NCBI GenBank assembly: GCA_018985235.1
Contig: JADGIG010000116.1
Coordinates: 1-18,329 of the forward strand
DNA length: 18,329 bases
Source of the DNA: Sanchytrium tribonematis
Taxonomy: Eukaryota > Sanchytriomycota > Sanchytriomycetes > Sanchytriales > Sanchytriaceae
Direction of reading: 5' to 3'
In this document: positions 1 through 7,553 of the stretch, one piece after another
How positions within the stretch are numbered: the first letter of the stretch is position 1
Layout: each line of letters opens with the position of its first letter
The notes under the pieces: model-generated
Told to the model about the DNA's origin: nothing
The model's input: only the letters and a program-made list of their open reading frames with translations
Database searches by the model: none
Translations under genes and position numbers: made by a program

Positions 1-1112
1 TCATTGATGAAAATATTTTCTGACTCGGAGGCAAATTCCAACGAGGACTCTATGGCATTGAAAGTAGTTGATTGACTTGTTGGACCAGCAGATACTGAAT
101 TATATCTTGTATTTTGGATATTATTTGCAGTTGGTTGATTTATTTTAATGGGAAAAGTTGTTAACACTTTCACAATTTTAGTAGTTGTTGTTGCTGTATT
201 TGAAGTTTTAATTGTAGTTGTTGCTGTAACAACATTTGATATCTTGGTGGGTGCAGGAAATGTACTGGAATCACTTTGAGATGTTTTGATTTGCCCCAAA
301 ATGGGTAAATCTATCAAACAAATGCCCGATAATACATTATATGTAGCCATATCAAATGGATTACTAGTCAAATTACACGATGATATACTTAGGGCACTTG
401 TATCTGCAATAGTCAAACTCGTAAATCCATTATTTTGTAGAAATAACGAGGTGGGTTTGTTGAAATTCAATGCGCCTGTGAATAAATTATACGCTAAATT
501 GACTGGTATATCTGCATTTGAGTTGACTGGACCAGTTAGGAAATTATTACTAAAATCTAGTGCTCCAACAATGTAAGAAAGTGGTGTCGATGGTAATTTC
601 CCACTTAGTTTGTTATTTTGAGCAGTGAATACATTTAATCCATTCACCCATGGTGGAATACTGCCAGTTAATTGATTATTTTGAACCTGAACATATGCAG
701 ATCCAGGCCAATTCACCATATTTGATCCTAAAGTGCCAATGGTTCCATTAAATTTGTTCATATGCATGGCGTACCACACCATTGAATTACCCATACGTGG
801 CAATCGACCCGTAATTGTGTTAAAACTGAAATCCATCAACGTCAATCCATTTATATTCGGAATTGAAGTATTGGATGAAATAGTTCCATTTAAATCTAAA
901 TATCTCAAATAGATTTGTTGTATTCGATTACTAACACAGCTGATACCATTAACTAGATTGTAATCTGTACTGCAGCAGTTTCCAGTTGTTAATTTGGTAT
1001 ATAAATCAAAATTAATTAGATGCATGTTCAAATCTGTAATCAGAGTTTTTAATGTTGAGCAGTCTATGCTCGTCTGACCACTGTAAATCAATGAAATCAA
1101 TAGAACCAACAT
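1..1112 (-). CDS. LRR cell-surface protein, 3' end cut by window edge
   Basis: The reading frame is open from an ATG at 1112-1110 to the left edge, giving 370 codons without a stop. A short hydrophobic N-terminus (MLVLLISLIYSG) looks like a signal peptide. A Cys-rich cap follows (DC...GNCC...GISC), then an LRR-type block opening with LDLNGTISSN and containing NNKLSGKLP-like units to about residue 260. After a Cys near CNLTSNPFD the sequence becomes Thr/Ser/Asn-rich, typical of an extracellular stalk, and is still stalk at the edge. By analogy with its two minus-strand relatives, a membrane segment and basic tail should lie to the left of the window. It is closest in sequence to the copy at 3101-4399. 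The likely role is recognition or adhesion at the surface; the ligand is unknown. The gene is head to head with the LRR gene at 1531. Confidence 0.85.
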   Translation of the reverse strand, partial: MLVLLISLIYSGQTSIDCSTLKTLITDLNMHLINFDLYTKLTTGNCCSTDYNLVNGISCVSNRIQQIYLRYLDLNGTISSNTSIPNINGLTLMDFSFNTITGRLPRMGNSMVWYAMHMNKFNGTIGTLGSNMVNWPGSAYVQVQNNQLTGSIPPWVNGLNVFTAQNNKLSGKLPSTPLSYIVGALDFSNNFLTGPVNSNADIPVNLAYNLFTGALNFNKPTSLFLQNNGFTSLTIADTSALSISSCNLTSNPFDMATYNVLSGICLIDLPILGQIKTSQSDSSTFPAPTKISNVVTATTTIKTSNTATTTTKIVKVLTTFPIKINQPTANNIQNTRYNSVSAGPTSQSTTFNAIESSLEFASESENIFIN

Positions 1113-1119
1113 TCTAGAG

Positions 1120-1134
1120 ATGGGCTTGAGCGCG
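1120..1134 (-). promoter_or_regulatory. Leader motif CGCGC-N5-CCCAT upstream of LRR gene 1
   Basis: Read on the minus strand this is CGCGCTCAAGCCCAT, ending 7 bases before the ATG at 1112. The same arrangement precedes the LRR genes at 4399 and 5983. An AT-rich stretch (TTTTAGATATTTGAAA) lies just upstream and aligns with a TATA-like stretch before gene 4399. Function is inferred only from conservation among paralogues. Confidence 0.5.
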
Positions 1135-1516
1135 TTTCAAATATCTAAAATGGCCTTTCATCTTGATTGATGATTGGTCAAGACTAGATTGAAACAGTAA
1201 CAAATCATCAACTGACATTTGGACTATTGAATCGCTTCATTGCATAGAATCTACATATACGTATGAGATTGGCCATGTTTACGACAAAGTTAAACCATTT
1301 GTTTGAAAATAAATCTAAAATAAATTAAATGACGCTTCTCCAATCAATACCTGAAAACTTTTTAATTTTGATTGAATTATTAAAGAGAAATTACAGTAGA
1401 TTTGAGATCAATGACTCGTGTATTAATTTGACAAGAAATGTCATTTTTAGTAAATTCTAATTCTATACCAATCATTTGAACCCATTTCAATGTAAAAAGC
1501 AACAGCGACCCCCGGA

Positions 1517-1530
1517 GCGCAATCCATCTC
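1517..1530 (+). promoter_or_regulatory. Leader motif GCGC...CCATCTC before plus-strand LRR gene
   Basis: GCGCAATCCATCTC sits directly against the ATG at 1531. It is shorter than the minus-strand versions, with one C fewer in the CCCAT box and a different spacing, but has the same order of GCGC then CCATCT. Since this gene is a distant paralogue on the other strand, retention of the motif suggests selection rather than a fresh duplication. Confidence 0.4.
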
Positions 1531-3066
1531 ATGTTGAATATATCTCTGATTTCTGCAATACTAACAGATTGTCAATATTTAACAGCATTTGCAACAATTT
1601 TGAACATGCCCTCTGTGAATCCAAAAGTAATGAATGAAATCAAAACCCTGTGTTGCAATGGAATTGTTACAGGAGTCGTTTGTTCTTCAGGGGTGATTAC
1701 TCAAATTGATTGGGGAGCATTTGGTTTAAATGGAACTATTTCTAACAATTTCCCACCACAATTGACATACTTAGACTTGAGCAATAATCAAATTAAAAGC
1801 CCATTACCTCCATCAGGGTATCCAGACACCCTTAACTTTATCAATTTGTCAAATAATCAATTTAACGGAACTTTCCCGCAACTAAATGATGGAATTGACA
1901 CAGTTTTTGCCACTTTTAACAAATTCACATTGATGCCAACACTTCCAAAGAACATCACAAGATTTGAGGCTGGACATAATATATTTCAACAGCCATTTCC
2001 GTCAGATTTGCCAAAGAAGTTAAGCATTTTGCAATTGGAAACTTGTCAATTTACTGGAAACGTTACCAACTTACCAGATAGTTTGACTGTTTTTGGTATT
2101 TGTGGAAGTCAATTAACAGGAATTATCCCAAAATTGCCTACAAATATGAATACTTTTTGGGCTTGTCAGAACAAATTAACAGGTGTAACCTATCCATTTC
2201 CTGATACGCTCACAAATATCAATCTTTACGACAATCTGATTAAATCTCCGATCTTCTTCCCTCCAAATATCAACAAATTTCTTGCAAATCGAAATCAATT
2301 TTATGGATCTTTAAGTCCATTTCCCCCATCTTTAAATGAAATAGATTTAAGAGACAATGAATTATCTGGTGATATATCAAATTTCACATATTATCACATG
2401 CAACTAGGTGCTGCTTCTCCATTAAATAAGCTGCAATTGCAAACTAATAAGTTTTCAGGAGAAATACCAAGATTCCCCCTCAATCTGATTATACTGAATC
2501 TTGCTGAACTTTCTGTGAGAGGTTCTATTTCTTTGAATCAACCAACTTATCTCAATATTGCTAATACACGCATTAGCAATATTACTATTCAAGACCCCTC
2601 ATTATTAAATCCCTCGGTTTGTTTGTTTTCAAATACACCTACTTTGAATAATACAAATGTGGAAAAGTTATTTCCGTATTGCACGCATTTGAATTTATAT
2701 TTAGAAGCGCCAATTGCAGTACAAACCACAATTCAAGAAACGACGAGTCTACAAGATGCATCCATAATCACAAGAGTATTTCGATTCACTTCTATTTTAG
2801 CTACCAAATCAATATTGAAAACCAGTTTGTCATTTAAATCAACCAAGACAATTTTGTATTCTCAAACAAATACCATTCAGCATTATGAATTTCATAAGCA
2901 ACCAGTTGAATTTACAATGACTTTATTGATGATTATCAGAATTTCTATTTCTCTCACGGTTTTCATGAATATTTTTAGATTTATTCCATGGAGAAGAGAT
3001 AAAACAAAATTGGCTTCTCAATTCTCAACACGATCTAAAAATACAAATAACTCGCATGCTATATAA
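1531..3066 (+). CDS. Divergent LRR membrane protein
   Basis: This intact 511-residue frame starts at the first ATG after an in-frame TGA at 1477. The N-terminus (MLNISLISAIL) is a short hydrophobic leader. A cap with one Cys near residue 14 and a CC pair near 42 precedes GVVC, ITQI and LNGTISNNFP, the same cap design as the minus-strand genes. About a dozen irregular LRRs follow, roughly residues 65-365, of the form LP..L..L.L..N...G. Most repeats place a Pro pair before the strand (LPKNI, LPDSL, FPDTL, FPPSL). A weaker Ser/Thr stalk leads to a membrane segment at about 461-485 (FTMTLLMIIRISISLTVFMN) and a basic tail (WRRDKTK). Its LRR block is longer and its stalk shorter than in the paralogues. 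Expected at the plasma membrane with the repeats outside; ligand unknown. Confidence 0.9.
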   Translation: MLNISLISAILTDCQYLTAFATILNMPSVNPKVMNEIKTLCCNGIVTGVVCSSGVITQIDWGAFGLNGTISNNFPPQLTYLDLSNNQIKSPLPPSGYPDTLNFINLSNNQFNGTFPQLNDGIDTVFATFNKFTLMPTLPKNITRFEAGHNIFQQPFPSDLPKKLSILQLETCQFTGNVTNLPDSLTVFGICGSQLTGIIPKLPTNMNTFWACQNKLTGVTYPFPDTLTNINLYDNLIKSPIFFPPNINKFLANRNQFYGSLSPFPPSLNEIDLRDNELSGDISNFTYYHMQLGAASPLNKLQLQTNKFSGEIPRFPLNLIILNLAELSVRGSISLNQPTYLNIANTRISNITIQDPSLLNPSVCLFSNTPTLNNTNVEKLFPYCTHLNLYLEAPIAVQTTIQETTSLQDASIITRVFRFTSILATKSILKTSLSFKSTKTILYSQTNTIQHYEFHKQPVEFTMTLLMIIRISISLTVFMNIFRFIPWRRDKTKLASQFSTRSKNTNNSHAI

Positions 3067-3100
3067 ATAAATGATTTATAACTTTATTTATTGATTTGAT
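3064..3100. terminator. Overlapping poly(A) signals of convergent LRR genes
   Basis: Only 34 bases separate the stops of the convergent genes at 3066 and 3101. AATAAA occurs on the plus strand at 3066-3071, touching the stop, and twice on the minus strand (3083-3088 and 3087-3092). The two transcripts must overlap at their 3' ends if these signals are used. Confidence 0.55.
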
Positions 3101-4399
3101 TTATCGTGATTCTCTTGAGCCGTATGACCAAAAAGAGATGGATTTTCTATTTTTTGATTTTAACTTTCTTGTGTACATCATAACAAATACCGCTGTCAAT
3201 AAGGATATTGCAGGTCTCAATAGTACGTAAATATCCAATCTTATATACAATATCTTATTGGCATTAAAATTGTAGATATTTTTAGTGATGGATTCATTTA
3301 ACGTGGAATTTACAGCCATTAAAGTCGTAGATACATTTAATGATCTGTAGAATAAATGTGTGGCTGTATAAAGTCTTCGTTGAGGTACTGAAATGTCACC
3401 AATTGTTAAAGATGTGGATAAATTTGAGAATGTGGATTCTGATAAAAAGTCACTGGTACTCAATATATCCAATAACAAGACATCAGTTGTGTCATTGGAC
3501 ATAGTTGTGAGATATGTACTGACATTGGTAGTAGCTGAGTTGCTAAAGTCCAAAGAAGATCTGGAAGAACTTCTTGTTTCAAGGGTTGTGGGTGGAAATG
3601 GGGAATCCAAAGGACAGGTTGCTGACAATGCATTATAAGTAGCAATATCAAATGAATTCTGAGTGAAATCACATCTTTCCGCACCTAATGCACTTGTATC
3701 CGCAATTGTCAAACTTGTAAATTTGTTGTTTTGAATAAACAAGGCTGTAGGTCTGTTAAATGACAATGCACCAGTAAATAGGTTATTGGATAAATAAACC
3801 TCTATATCTGCATTGGAATTAATAGTACCACTCAAAAAGTTACCACTTAAATCGATGGCACCAACCACATAAGAAATAGGTGTGACAGGCAATTTTCCAT
3901 GTAATCTGTTGTTACCTGCCAGAAATACATTCAGACCCTTGACTAAACTAGGAATTGTCCCGACTAGTTGATTGTTTTGTACTTGAACATACGCAGAAGC
4001 TGGATAATTCACCATATTTGATCCTAAAGTACCAATTGTCCCATTAAATTGGTTTACATGCATCGCATACCAAATCATCGTGCTACCCATACGTGGCATA
4101 TTTCCATAAATACTATTGTAACTAAAATCCATCAAATTAATTCCATTTATATTCGGAATAGACGTATTTGAAGAAATGGTCCCATTTAAATTCAAATATC
4201 TCAAGTATATTTGAGTTATACGTCCATTTACACAAGTAATACCATTAACTGTGTTGTAATTCGTACTGCAGCAGTCTCCAGTCGTCAATTTTGAATACAA
4301 GTCAGGATTGATGAGGTGCATATTCAGTCCAGTAATTAACGTCTTCAGCACTGGGCAGTCTACGCTGATACTGTAACCTAATCCGACCAAGAGAACCAT
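3101..4399 (-). CDS. LRR membrane protein with Ser/Thr stalk
   Basis: The frame can be opened one codon earlier at a TTG, but the ATG at 4399 is the sensible start, giving 432 residues (MVLLVGLGYSISVDC...). The order is a short signal-like leader, then a Cys cap (VDC, GDCC, GITC), then an LRR block opening LNLNGTISSNTSIPNINGI. Repeat-like units include NNQLVGTIPS, NNRLHGKLP and NLSG-type turns. A closing Cys-containing segment (CDFTQNSFD...CPLDSPFPPTTLETRSSS) precedes a Ser/Thr-rich stalk. One membrane segment (about 390-410, IYVLLRPAISLLTAVFVMMY) and a short basic tail (RKLKSKNRK) end the protein. It resembles the partial gene at 1-1112 most closely, including its upstream sequence, which suggests recent duplication. 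Probable type I surface protein; no kinase or other signalling domain is present. Confidence 0.9.
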   Translation of the reverse strand: MVLLVGLGYSISVDCPVLKTLITGLNMHLINPDLYSKLTTGDCCSTNYNTVNGITCVNGRITQIYLRYLNLNGTISSNTSIPNINGINLMDFSYNSIYGNMPRMGSTMIWYAMHVNQFNGTIGTLGSNMVNYPASAYVQVQNNQLVGTIPSLVKGLNVFLAGNNRLHGKLPVTPISYVVGAIDLSGNFLSGTINSNADIEVYLSNNLFTGALSFNRPTALFIQNNKFTSLTIADTSALGAERCDFTQNSFDIATYNALSATCPLDSPFPPTTLETRSSSRSSLDFSNSATTNVSTYLTTMSNDTTDVLLLDILSTSDFLSESTFSNLSTSLTIGDISVPQRRLYTATHLFYRSLNVSTTLMAVNSTLNESITKNIYNFNANKILYIRLDIYVLLRPAISLLTAVFVMMYTRKLKSKNRKSISFWSYGSRESR

Positions 4400-4414
4400 C
4401 AATTAGTTTCAAAA

Positions 4415-4429
4415 ATGGGTGAGAGCGCG
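4415..4429 (-). promoter_or_regulatory. Leader motif CGCGC-N5-CCCAT with TATA-like stretch
   Basis: Minus strand: CGCGCTCTCACCCAT, ending 15 bases before the ATG at 4399. Directly upstream is GTTTTATATTTAAAA, a TATA-like run that aligns base by base with the weaker run before the gene at 1112. Shared upstream GCCAT is also visible. Conservation covers about 50 bases between the two copies. Confidence 0.5.
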
Positions 4430-4504
4430 TTTTAAATATAAAACATGGCTTTTAGTTCTCATTTTTAATTGGTGTGGCCTGTTTTGATTTCAAAATCATA
4501 TTTA

Positions 4505-5983
4505 TTAAGAGGAAGCAACATCCATAAATCCAATAGTGCGATGACGATGGTGCTTCTTAGTGGCTGCTCTTCTCATCAAATAAGTCACAACAGTCAAAAA
4601 TGTCATGCAATTTATAAAACATTTTAAAAACACAAAAATGCTCCATTGATAAATCACGATTTCATTTCTAGACACTCTTGGTAAATTTCTACTAGTTTCT
4701 GCTTTAATATTCTCTATTGTACTGGTTAAAACAGAATTAAAAGTGAGTAGATCCAAAGACGATTTTGCTGTTTTATAAAATACACGTTGAGGGACTGTAT
4801 TAATATTGGGTTGAAGATCCGAGTTGAATGGATTCAAAGACTCTTGACTCACTGATTCTGACATATAGCTTGATTTAGCAGAAAGACTCGATAAATTGGA
4901 TGATTCTATTATTATTGCTGAGCTTAGAATATCCATAGCTTTGGAGGATTCTGAAGAGCCAGATAGACTGTTGGGATACGCTGAATGAGTAGAATCTGAT
5001 GTAGTAGTCGGAATATGCTTTGATGACTCTGTAGTGGATGTGAGAGCAGTAATTGGGTTTGTTTTAGCTGATTGGATAAGTAAGACGGATGTCTTGGATG
5101 AGGAAGTGGTTGATGTTGTTGCTTGTATTACGAGTGCCGAAGTAGATTTTGTAGTAGACGATGAAGATGTTTCAAGGGTAGTCGTAGATGGCGCGTCCAA
5201 CAAACATTTTCCTTTAAACGCACTCAAACTCGAGTAGTCAAATGCATTTTGTGTCAAATTACAGTTTGCTGTAGTCAATAAACTGGAATCTGCAATAGTC
5301 AAACTCGTAAATCCATTATTCTGAATCAATAATGATTTTGGCTTATTGAATGTCAATGAACCCGTAAATAAGTTAAATGAGATTGCAAATAGAATATCAG
5401 CAGTGGCTGTTATTGTGCCACTCAACATATTACCAGCAAAATCAATCTCAGAAGCAATATAAGACAGAGGTGTTGGAGGTAAAGGACCACTTAATTTGTT
5501 GTACGAGGCATAAAAGAAATTCAATCCATTTGTCCAACTCGGTATTGAACCATATAGTTGATTGTATCTCACATTAACCCATGCAGAAGCAGGAAAATTG
5601 ACCATATTCGGATTTAAAGGGACCAATGTGCCATTAAAGTTATTTCTCCCCATTTCATACCATGTCATTGATGCGCCCATAGCAGGTAGATTCCCACTGA
5701 TCTTGTTAGTACCAAAATAAATCCCATTCAATCCATCTATATTCGGAACAGATGCATTTGATGAAATCGTCCCATTTAAATTCAAATTTCTAAAATTAAT
5801 TTGGAGTATACGCGCATTTAAACATGTGATACCATTCACAACTACATAATCAGCACCACAGCAGTCCCCAGTAGTTAACTTGTTATATAATACTGGATTC
5901 ACGATATGCATATTCAATTCAATGATAAAATTCTTGAGAGCGGGGCAATCTATACTGATGCTATAAATCAATTGAAACAACAT
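4505..5983 (-). CDS. LRR membrane protein with long Ser/Thr stalk
   Basis: This 492-residue frame starts with ATG at 5983 (MLFQLIYSISIDC). The architecture matches the neighbouring minus-strand genes: a very short hydrophobic leader, a cap with IDC, GDCC and GITC, and an LRR block beginning LNLNGTISSNASVPNIDGLN. The last ordered segment has CNLTQNAFD and GKCLLDAPS. The stalk (about residues 270-410) is the longest of the set and is rich in Ser and Thr with SSTTKST-like runs, likely heavily O-glycosylated. A membrane segment (about 447-470) is followed by a basic tail with KKHHRHR. The stop overlaps an AATAAA on the same strand at 4501-4506. The LRR part is well conserved with its neighbours while the stalk differs greatly in length, as in surface proteins under diversifying pressure. 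Ligand unknown. Confidence 0.9.
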   Translation of the reverse strand: MLFQLIYSISIDCPALKNFIIELNMHIVNPVLYNKLTTGDCCGADYVVVNGITCLNARILQINFRNLNLNGTISSNASVPNIDGLNGIYFGTNKISGNLPAMGASMTWYEMGRNNFNGTLVPLNPNMVNFPASAWVNVRYNQLYGSIPSWTNGLNFFYASYNKLSGPLPPTPLSYIASEIDFAGNMLSGTITATADILFAISFNLFTGSLTFNKPKSLLIQNNGFTSLTIADSSLLTTANCNLTQNAFDYSSLSAFKGKCLLDAPSTTTLETSSSSTTKSTSALVIQATTSTTSSSKTSVLLIQSAKTNPITALTSTTESSKHIPTTTSDSTHSAYPNSLSGSSESSKAMDILSSAIIIESSNLSSLSAKSSYMSESVSQESLNPFNSDLQPNINTVPQRVFYKTAKSSLDLLTFNSVLTSTIENIKAETSRNLPRVSRNEIVIYQWSIFVFLKCFINCMTFLTVVTYLMRRAATKKHHRHRTIGFMDVASS

Positions 5984-5991
5984 TTATTGAA

Positions 5992-6006
5992 ATGGGTAAT
6001 GGCGCG
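5992..6006 (-). promoter_or_regulatory. Leader motif CGCGC-N5-CCCAT upstream of LRR gene 4
   Basis: Minus strand CGCGCCATTACCCAT, ending 8 bases before the ATG at 5983. The boxes and the distance between them are the same as at 1120-1134 and 4415-4429, although the sequence upstream has diverged. This separates the conserved motif from general duplicate identity. Confidence 0.5.
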
Positions 6007-6195
6007 TTGGATATTCATTCAAAATGTCAGTAGAATTTTGATGCACGTGACATGCGATGCCTTTTTCAAAACAATGTTTTGTAAAATAGGCCAAATATTT
6101 TTACTTGGTGCTTACTTTCTCACCAGTCCAGTAATTGATTATAAATAAGAAACCAATTAAAATAATATTGGAACGCACATGGAGTAAAAATAAAT

Positions 6196-6471
6196 TTATG
6201 GTAATAGTTGTATATATTTGATAAGCAAAACAATAATCAATATAGCCAGCAATGTCGATAATAACAATTTCATGCCATAATAATATCTTGCGAATTTGCT
6301 GGCACTTTTAACCAATTTTCTCTCTTCTTCCATCAAGCCGTATCGATGATTGAAGTTAATGGTGCGTGTATTCGGATTTTCGATGGATCCATTGATTGTG
6401 CTTTGATATTCACTAATTTGATCAATCAATTTAGGTTTACTCGATTTGTAAGTCGGACTCGTTTTCTCCAT
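6196..6471 (-). CDS. Small tail-anchored membrane protein, function unknown
   Basis: The frame encodes 91 residues starting at ATG 6471. Residues 1-50 are polar (MEKTSPTYKSSKPKL...). A basic/aromatic patch (KLVKSASKFARYYYGMK) follows, then one strong membrane segment at about 69-88 (LLLSTLLAILIIVLLIKYI), with only a few residues after it. That is the layout of a tail-anchored protein or a subunit with a cytosolic head. A SNARE or ER-associated adaptor was considered, but no heptad core with a central Gln/Arg layer is visible, so I do not name it. The leader CCCATCTGTAGAATATGG closely matches the leader of the LRR gene at 1112, which argues that this is a real gene. It could also be the last exon of a longer gene. 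Confidence 0.6.
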   Translation of the reverse strand: MEKTSPTYKSSKPKLIDQISEYQSTINGSIENPNTRTINFNHRYGLMEEERKLVKSASKFARYYYGMKLLLSTLLAILIIVLLIKYIQLLP

Positions 6472-6480
6472 ATTCTACAG

Positions 6481-6486
6481 ATGGGG
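6481..6486 (-). promoter_or_regulatory. CCCCAT box before the tail-anchored gene
   Basis: Minus strand CCCCCATCTGTAGAATATGG compares with GCCCATCTCTAGAATGTTGG before the LRR gene at 1112. The GCGC box is absent; a TCGA lies at 6491-6494 instead. This suggests that the CCCAT box is the more general start-proximal element and GCGC is specific to the LRR set. Confidence 0.35.
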
Positions 6487-6926
6487 GTTTTCGACATTTT
6501 AAATGACCTGCAAGTCAACTAATATAACACAGTCTATCACGTCCAATCAATGCCCAAACTGTTTGTTAAACCGTGCAGCAAGCAAGAATCCGTTAAACTC
6601 GATTTGTTTCGGGTTTTTCTTAAAAATTCAATGACTCACCATTCAAAATCTCATGCGATTCACCACTACAAATGAAATATGCACAATAGTATAAATATCG
6701 CCCTATTCTACCAATAATTAAAATACTTATTCCATAATGAATGTAGTCCAGCATTACTCTCATCATTCATTGAGTCATTGATATTGCGGGACGGATTGTT
6801 TTTTATTATTGAAATAAAAAATGTGGCTTTTTAACAGTAAACTAAGTGTTTTTTATTGGTTTTTGTTATTTAGAAAATTTTGACAAAAATTTCTTATCTT
6901 CTGTTACAGGAATTTGTCGCCAAATC
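6487..6926. other. Non-coding stretch beyond the gene cluster
   Basis: About 440 bases of AT-rich DNA with no convincing frame on either strand. The part nearest 6487 should contain the promoter of the tail-anchored gene. The part from about 6780 to 6926 has long A/T runs and CAGTAAACTAAGTG at 6835-6848, which would suit the end of a Tc1-like element, but no inverted partner was found by eye. Confidence 0.4.
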
Positions 6927-7150
6927 TTAGAAATAAAATTTATTGATCAAGCCACCATTTAGCGGCAAACACTTCTACAATCTAGTTTTGAATTATAAAG
7001 CTAGATTTTCTAGCATATCTGAGTCACTTTACTGGATGGATTCCCATAATTGTAATGTAATGCTTCATTTCATAGTCGCCCCCAAATCTTCTATCGGGTT
7101 CAGTCACAGTAGCAATTGAGCAGAAATTGATCAATTTTCTTGGATGAAAT
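6927..7150 (-). pseudogene. Tc1-like transposase remnant, C-terminal part only
   Basis: Reading the minus strand from about 7103 gives LNPIEDLGATMK, which matches the Tc1/mariner signature around the third catalytic residue (SPDLNPIE.lW..lK). Further on, after several stops in the same frame, it ends with NGGLINKFYF and TAA at 6929-6927, like the Gly-Gly...Lys-Tyr end of these transposases. Four stops interrupt the frame after LNPIED, and one lies just before it. Upstream, the second catalytic segment is not recognisable. Tc1 transposases cut and paste a DNA element; this copy cannot. It is distinct from the copy at 7554-8619 and more decayed. Confidence 0.5.
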
Positions 7151-7553
7151 TTCTTCAATCGCCATCCAACAAAGAACTTAAGAGAAATGAGGTAAAAAAA
7201 ATCAAGAGTGATTTAAATCACCCGTTCCCTTCAAAACTTTGACAATGCATCTCATCACACCCATGTTCATCCGTGACTCCATGTGTGGCATTAAGATAAA
7301 AGAATTGCCAATGGATGATGTTTCCGAACTGCTAGAGGATTTATCAAGTATTGAGATCACTCGAGTAAAGAGTGATTCTATTTATGCGATTCTACTTTAT
7401 TTGAAATTGATCTTCGACATTTTTCTTCTAAAATCATGTATGCCATCAAATGGATTGCATCCATGCCTGTCATTATCATTTGGTTAAATTTGATTCCCAT
7501 CGAGGAATCCCGAATCAAATTTGCTGGCAATTCTATACACATTGCCGAACCTA
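7151..7553. other. Gap with one unassigned plus-strand frame
   Basis: A plus-strand frame of 82 codons lies at 7239-7487 (MTMHLITPMFIRDSMCGIKI...SELLEDLSSIEITRVKSDSIYAILLYL). Its acidic-hydrophobic composition looks protein-like, and another frame continues in a coding-like way from about 7400 to 7570 (FSSKIMYAIKWIASMPVIII), suggesting one frame break. I do not recognise a family. It may be a fragment of a cellular gene or of an element. Confidence 0.3.

Larger units (their letters stand above)
1113..1530. promoter_or_regulatory. Shared intergenic region between divergent LRR genes
   Basis: These 418 bases separate the start codons of two head-to-head LRR genes, so they must hold both promoters unless one gene is silent. 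I see no coding potential. It is AT-rich, with A/T runs around 1310-1385 and an 8-base palindrome ATACGTAT at 1257-1264. Each end carries the GCGC plus CCAT leader described separately. Confidence 0.6.

Noticed and set aside
286-576. Plus-strand frame of 96 codons at the left end
   Set aside because: It lies opposite the partial LRR gene whose minus-strand frame runs open for 370 codons.
1257-1264. ATACGTAT palindrome as an operator
   Set aside because: An 8-base palindrome is expected by chance in AT-rich DNA and it is not repeated before the other LRR genes.
3393-3638. Plus-strand frames inside the minus-strand LRR genes (such as 3393-3638, 5034-5237, 5377-5577)
   Set aside because: They oppose well-supported LRR coding and stalk regions and show no family signature; they are antisense shadows.
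6835-6848. CAGTAAACTAAGTG as a Tc1 terminal inverted repeat
   Set aside because: It is well placed beyond the C-terminal remnant, but no inverted partner was found to the right by eye.
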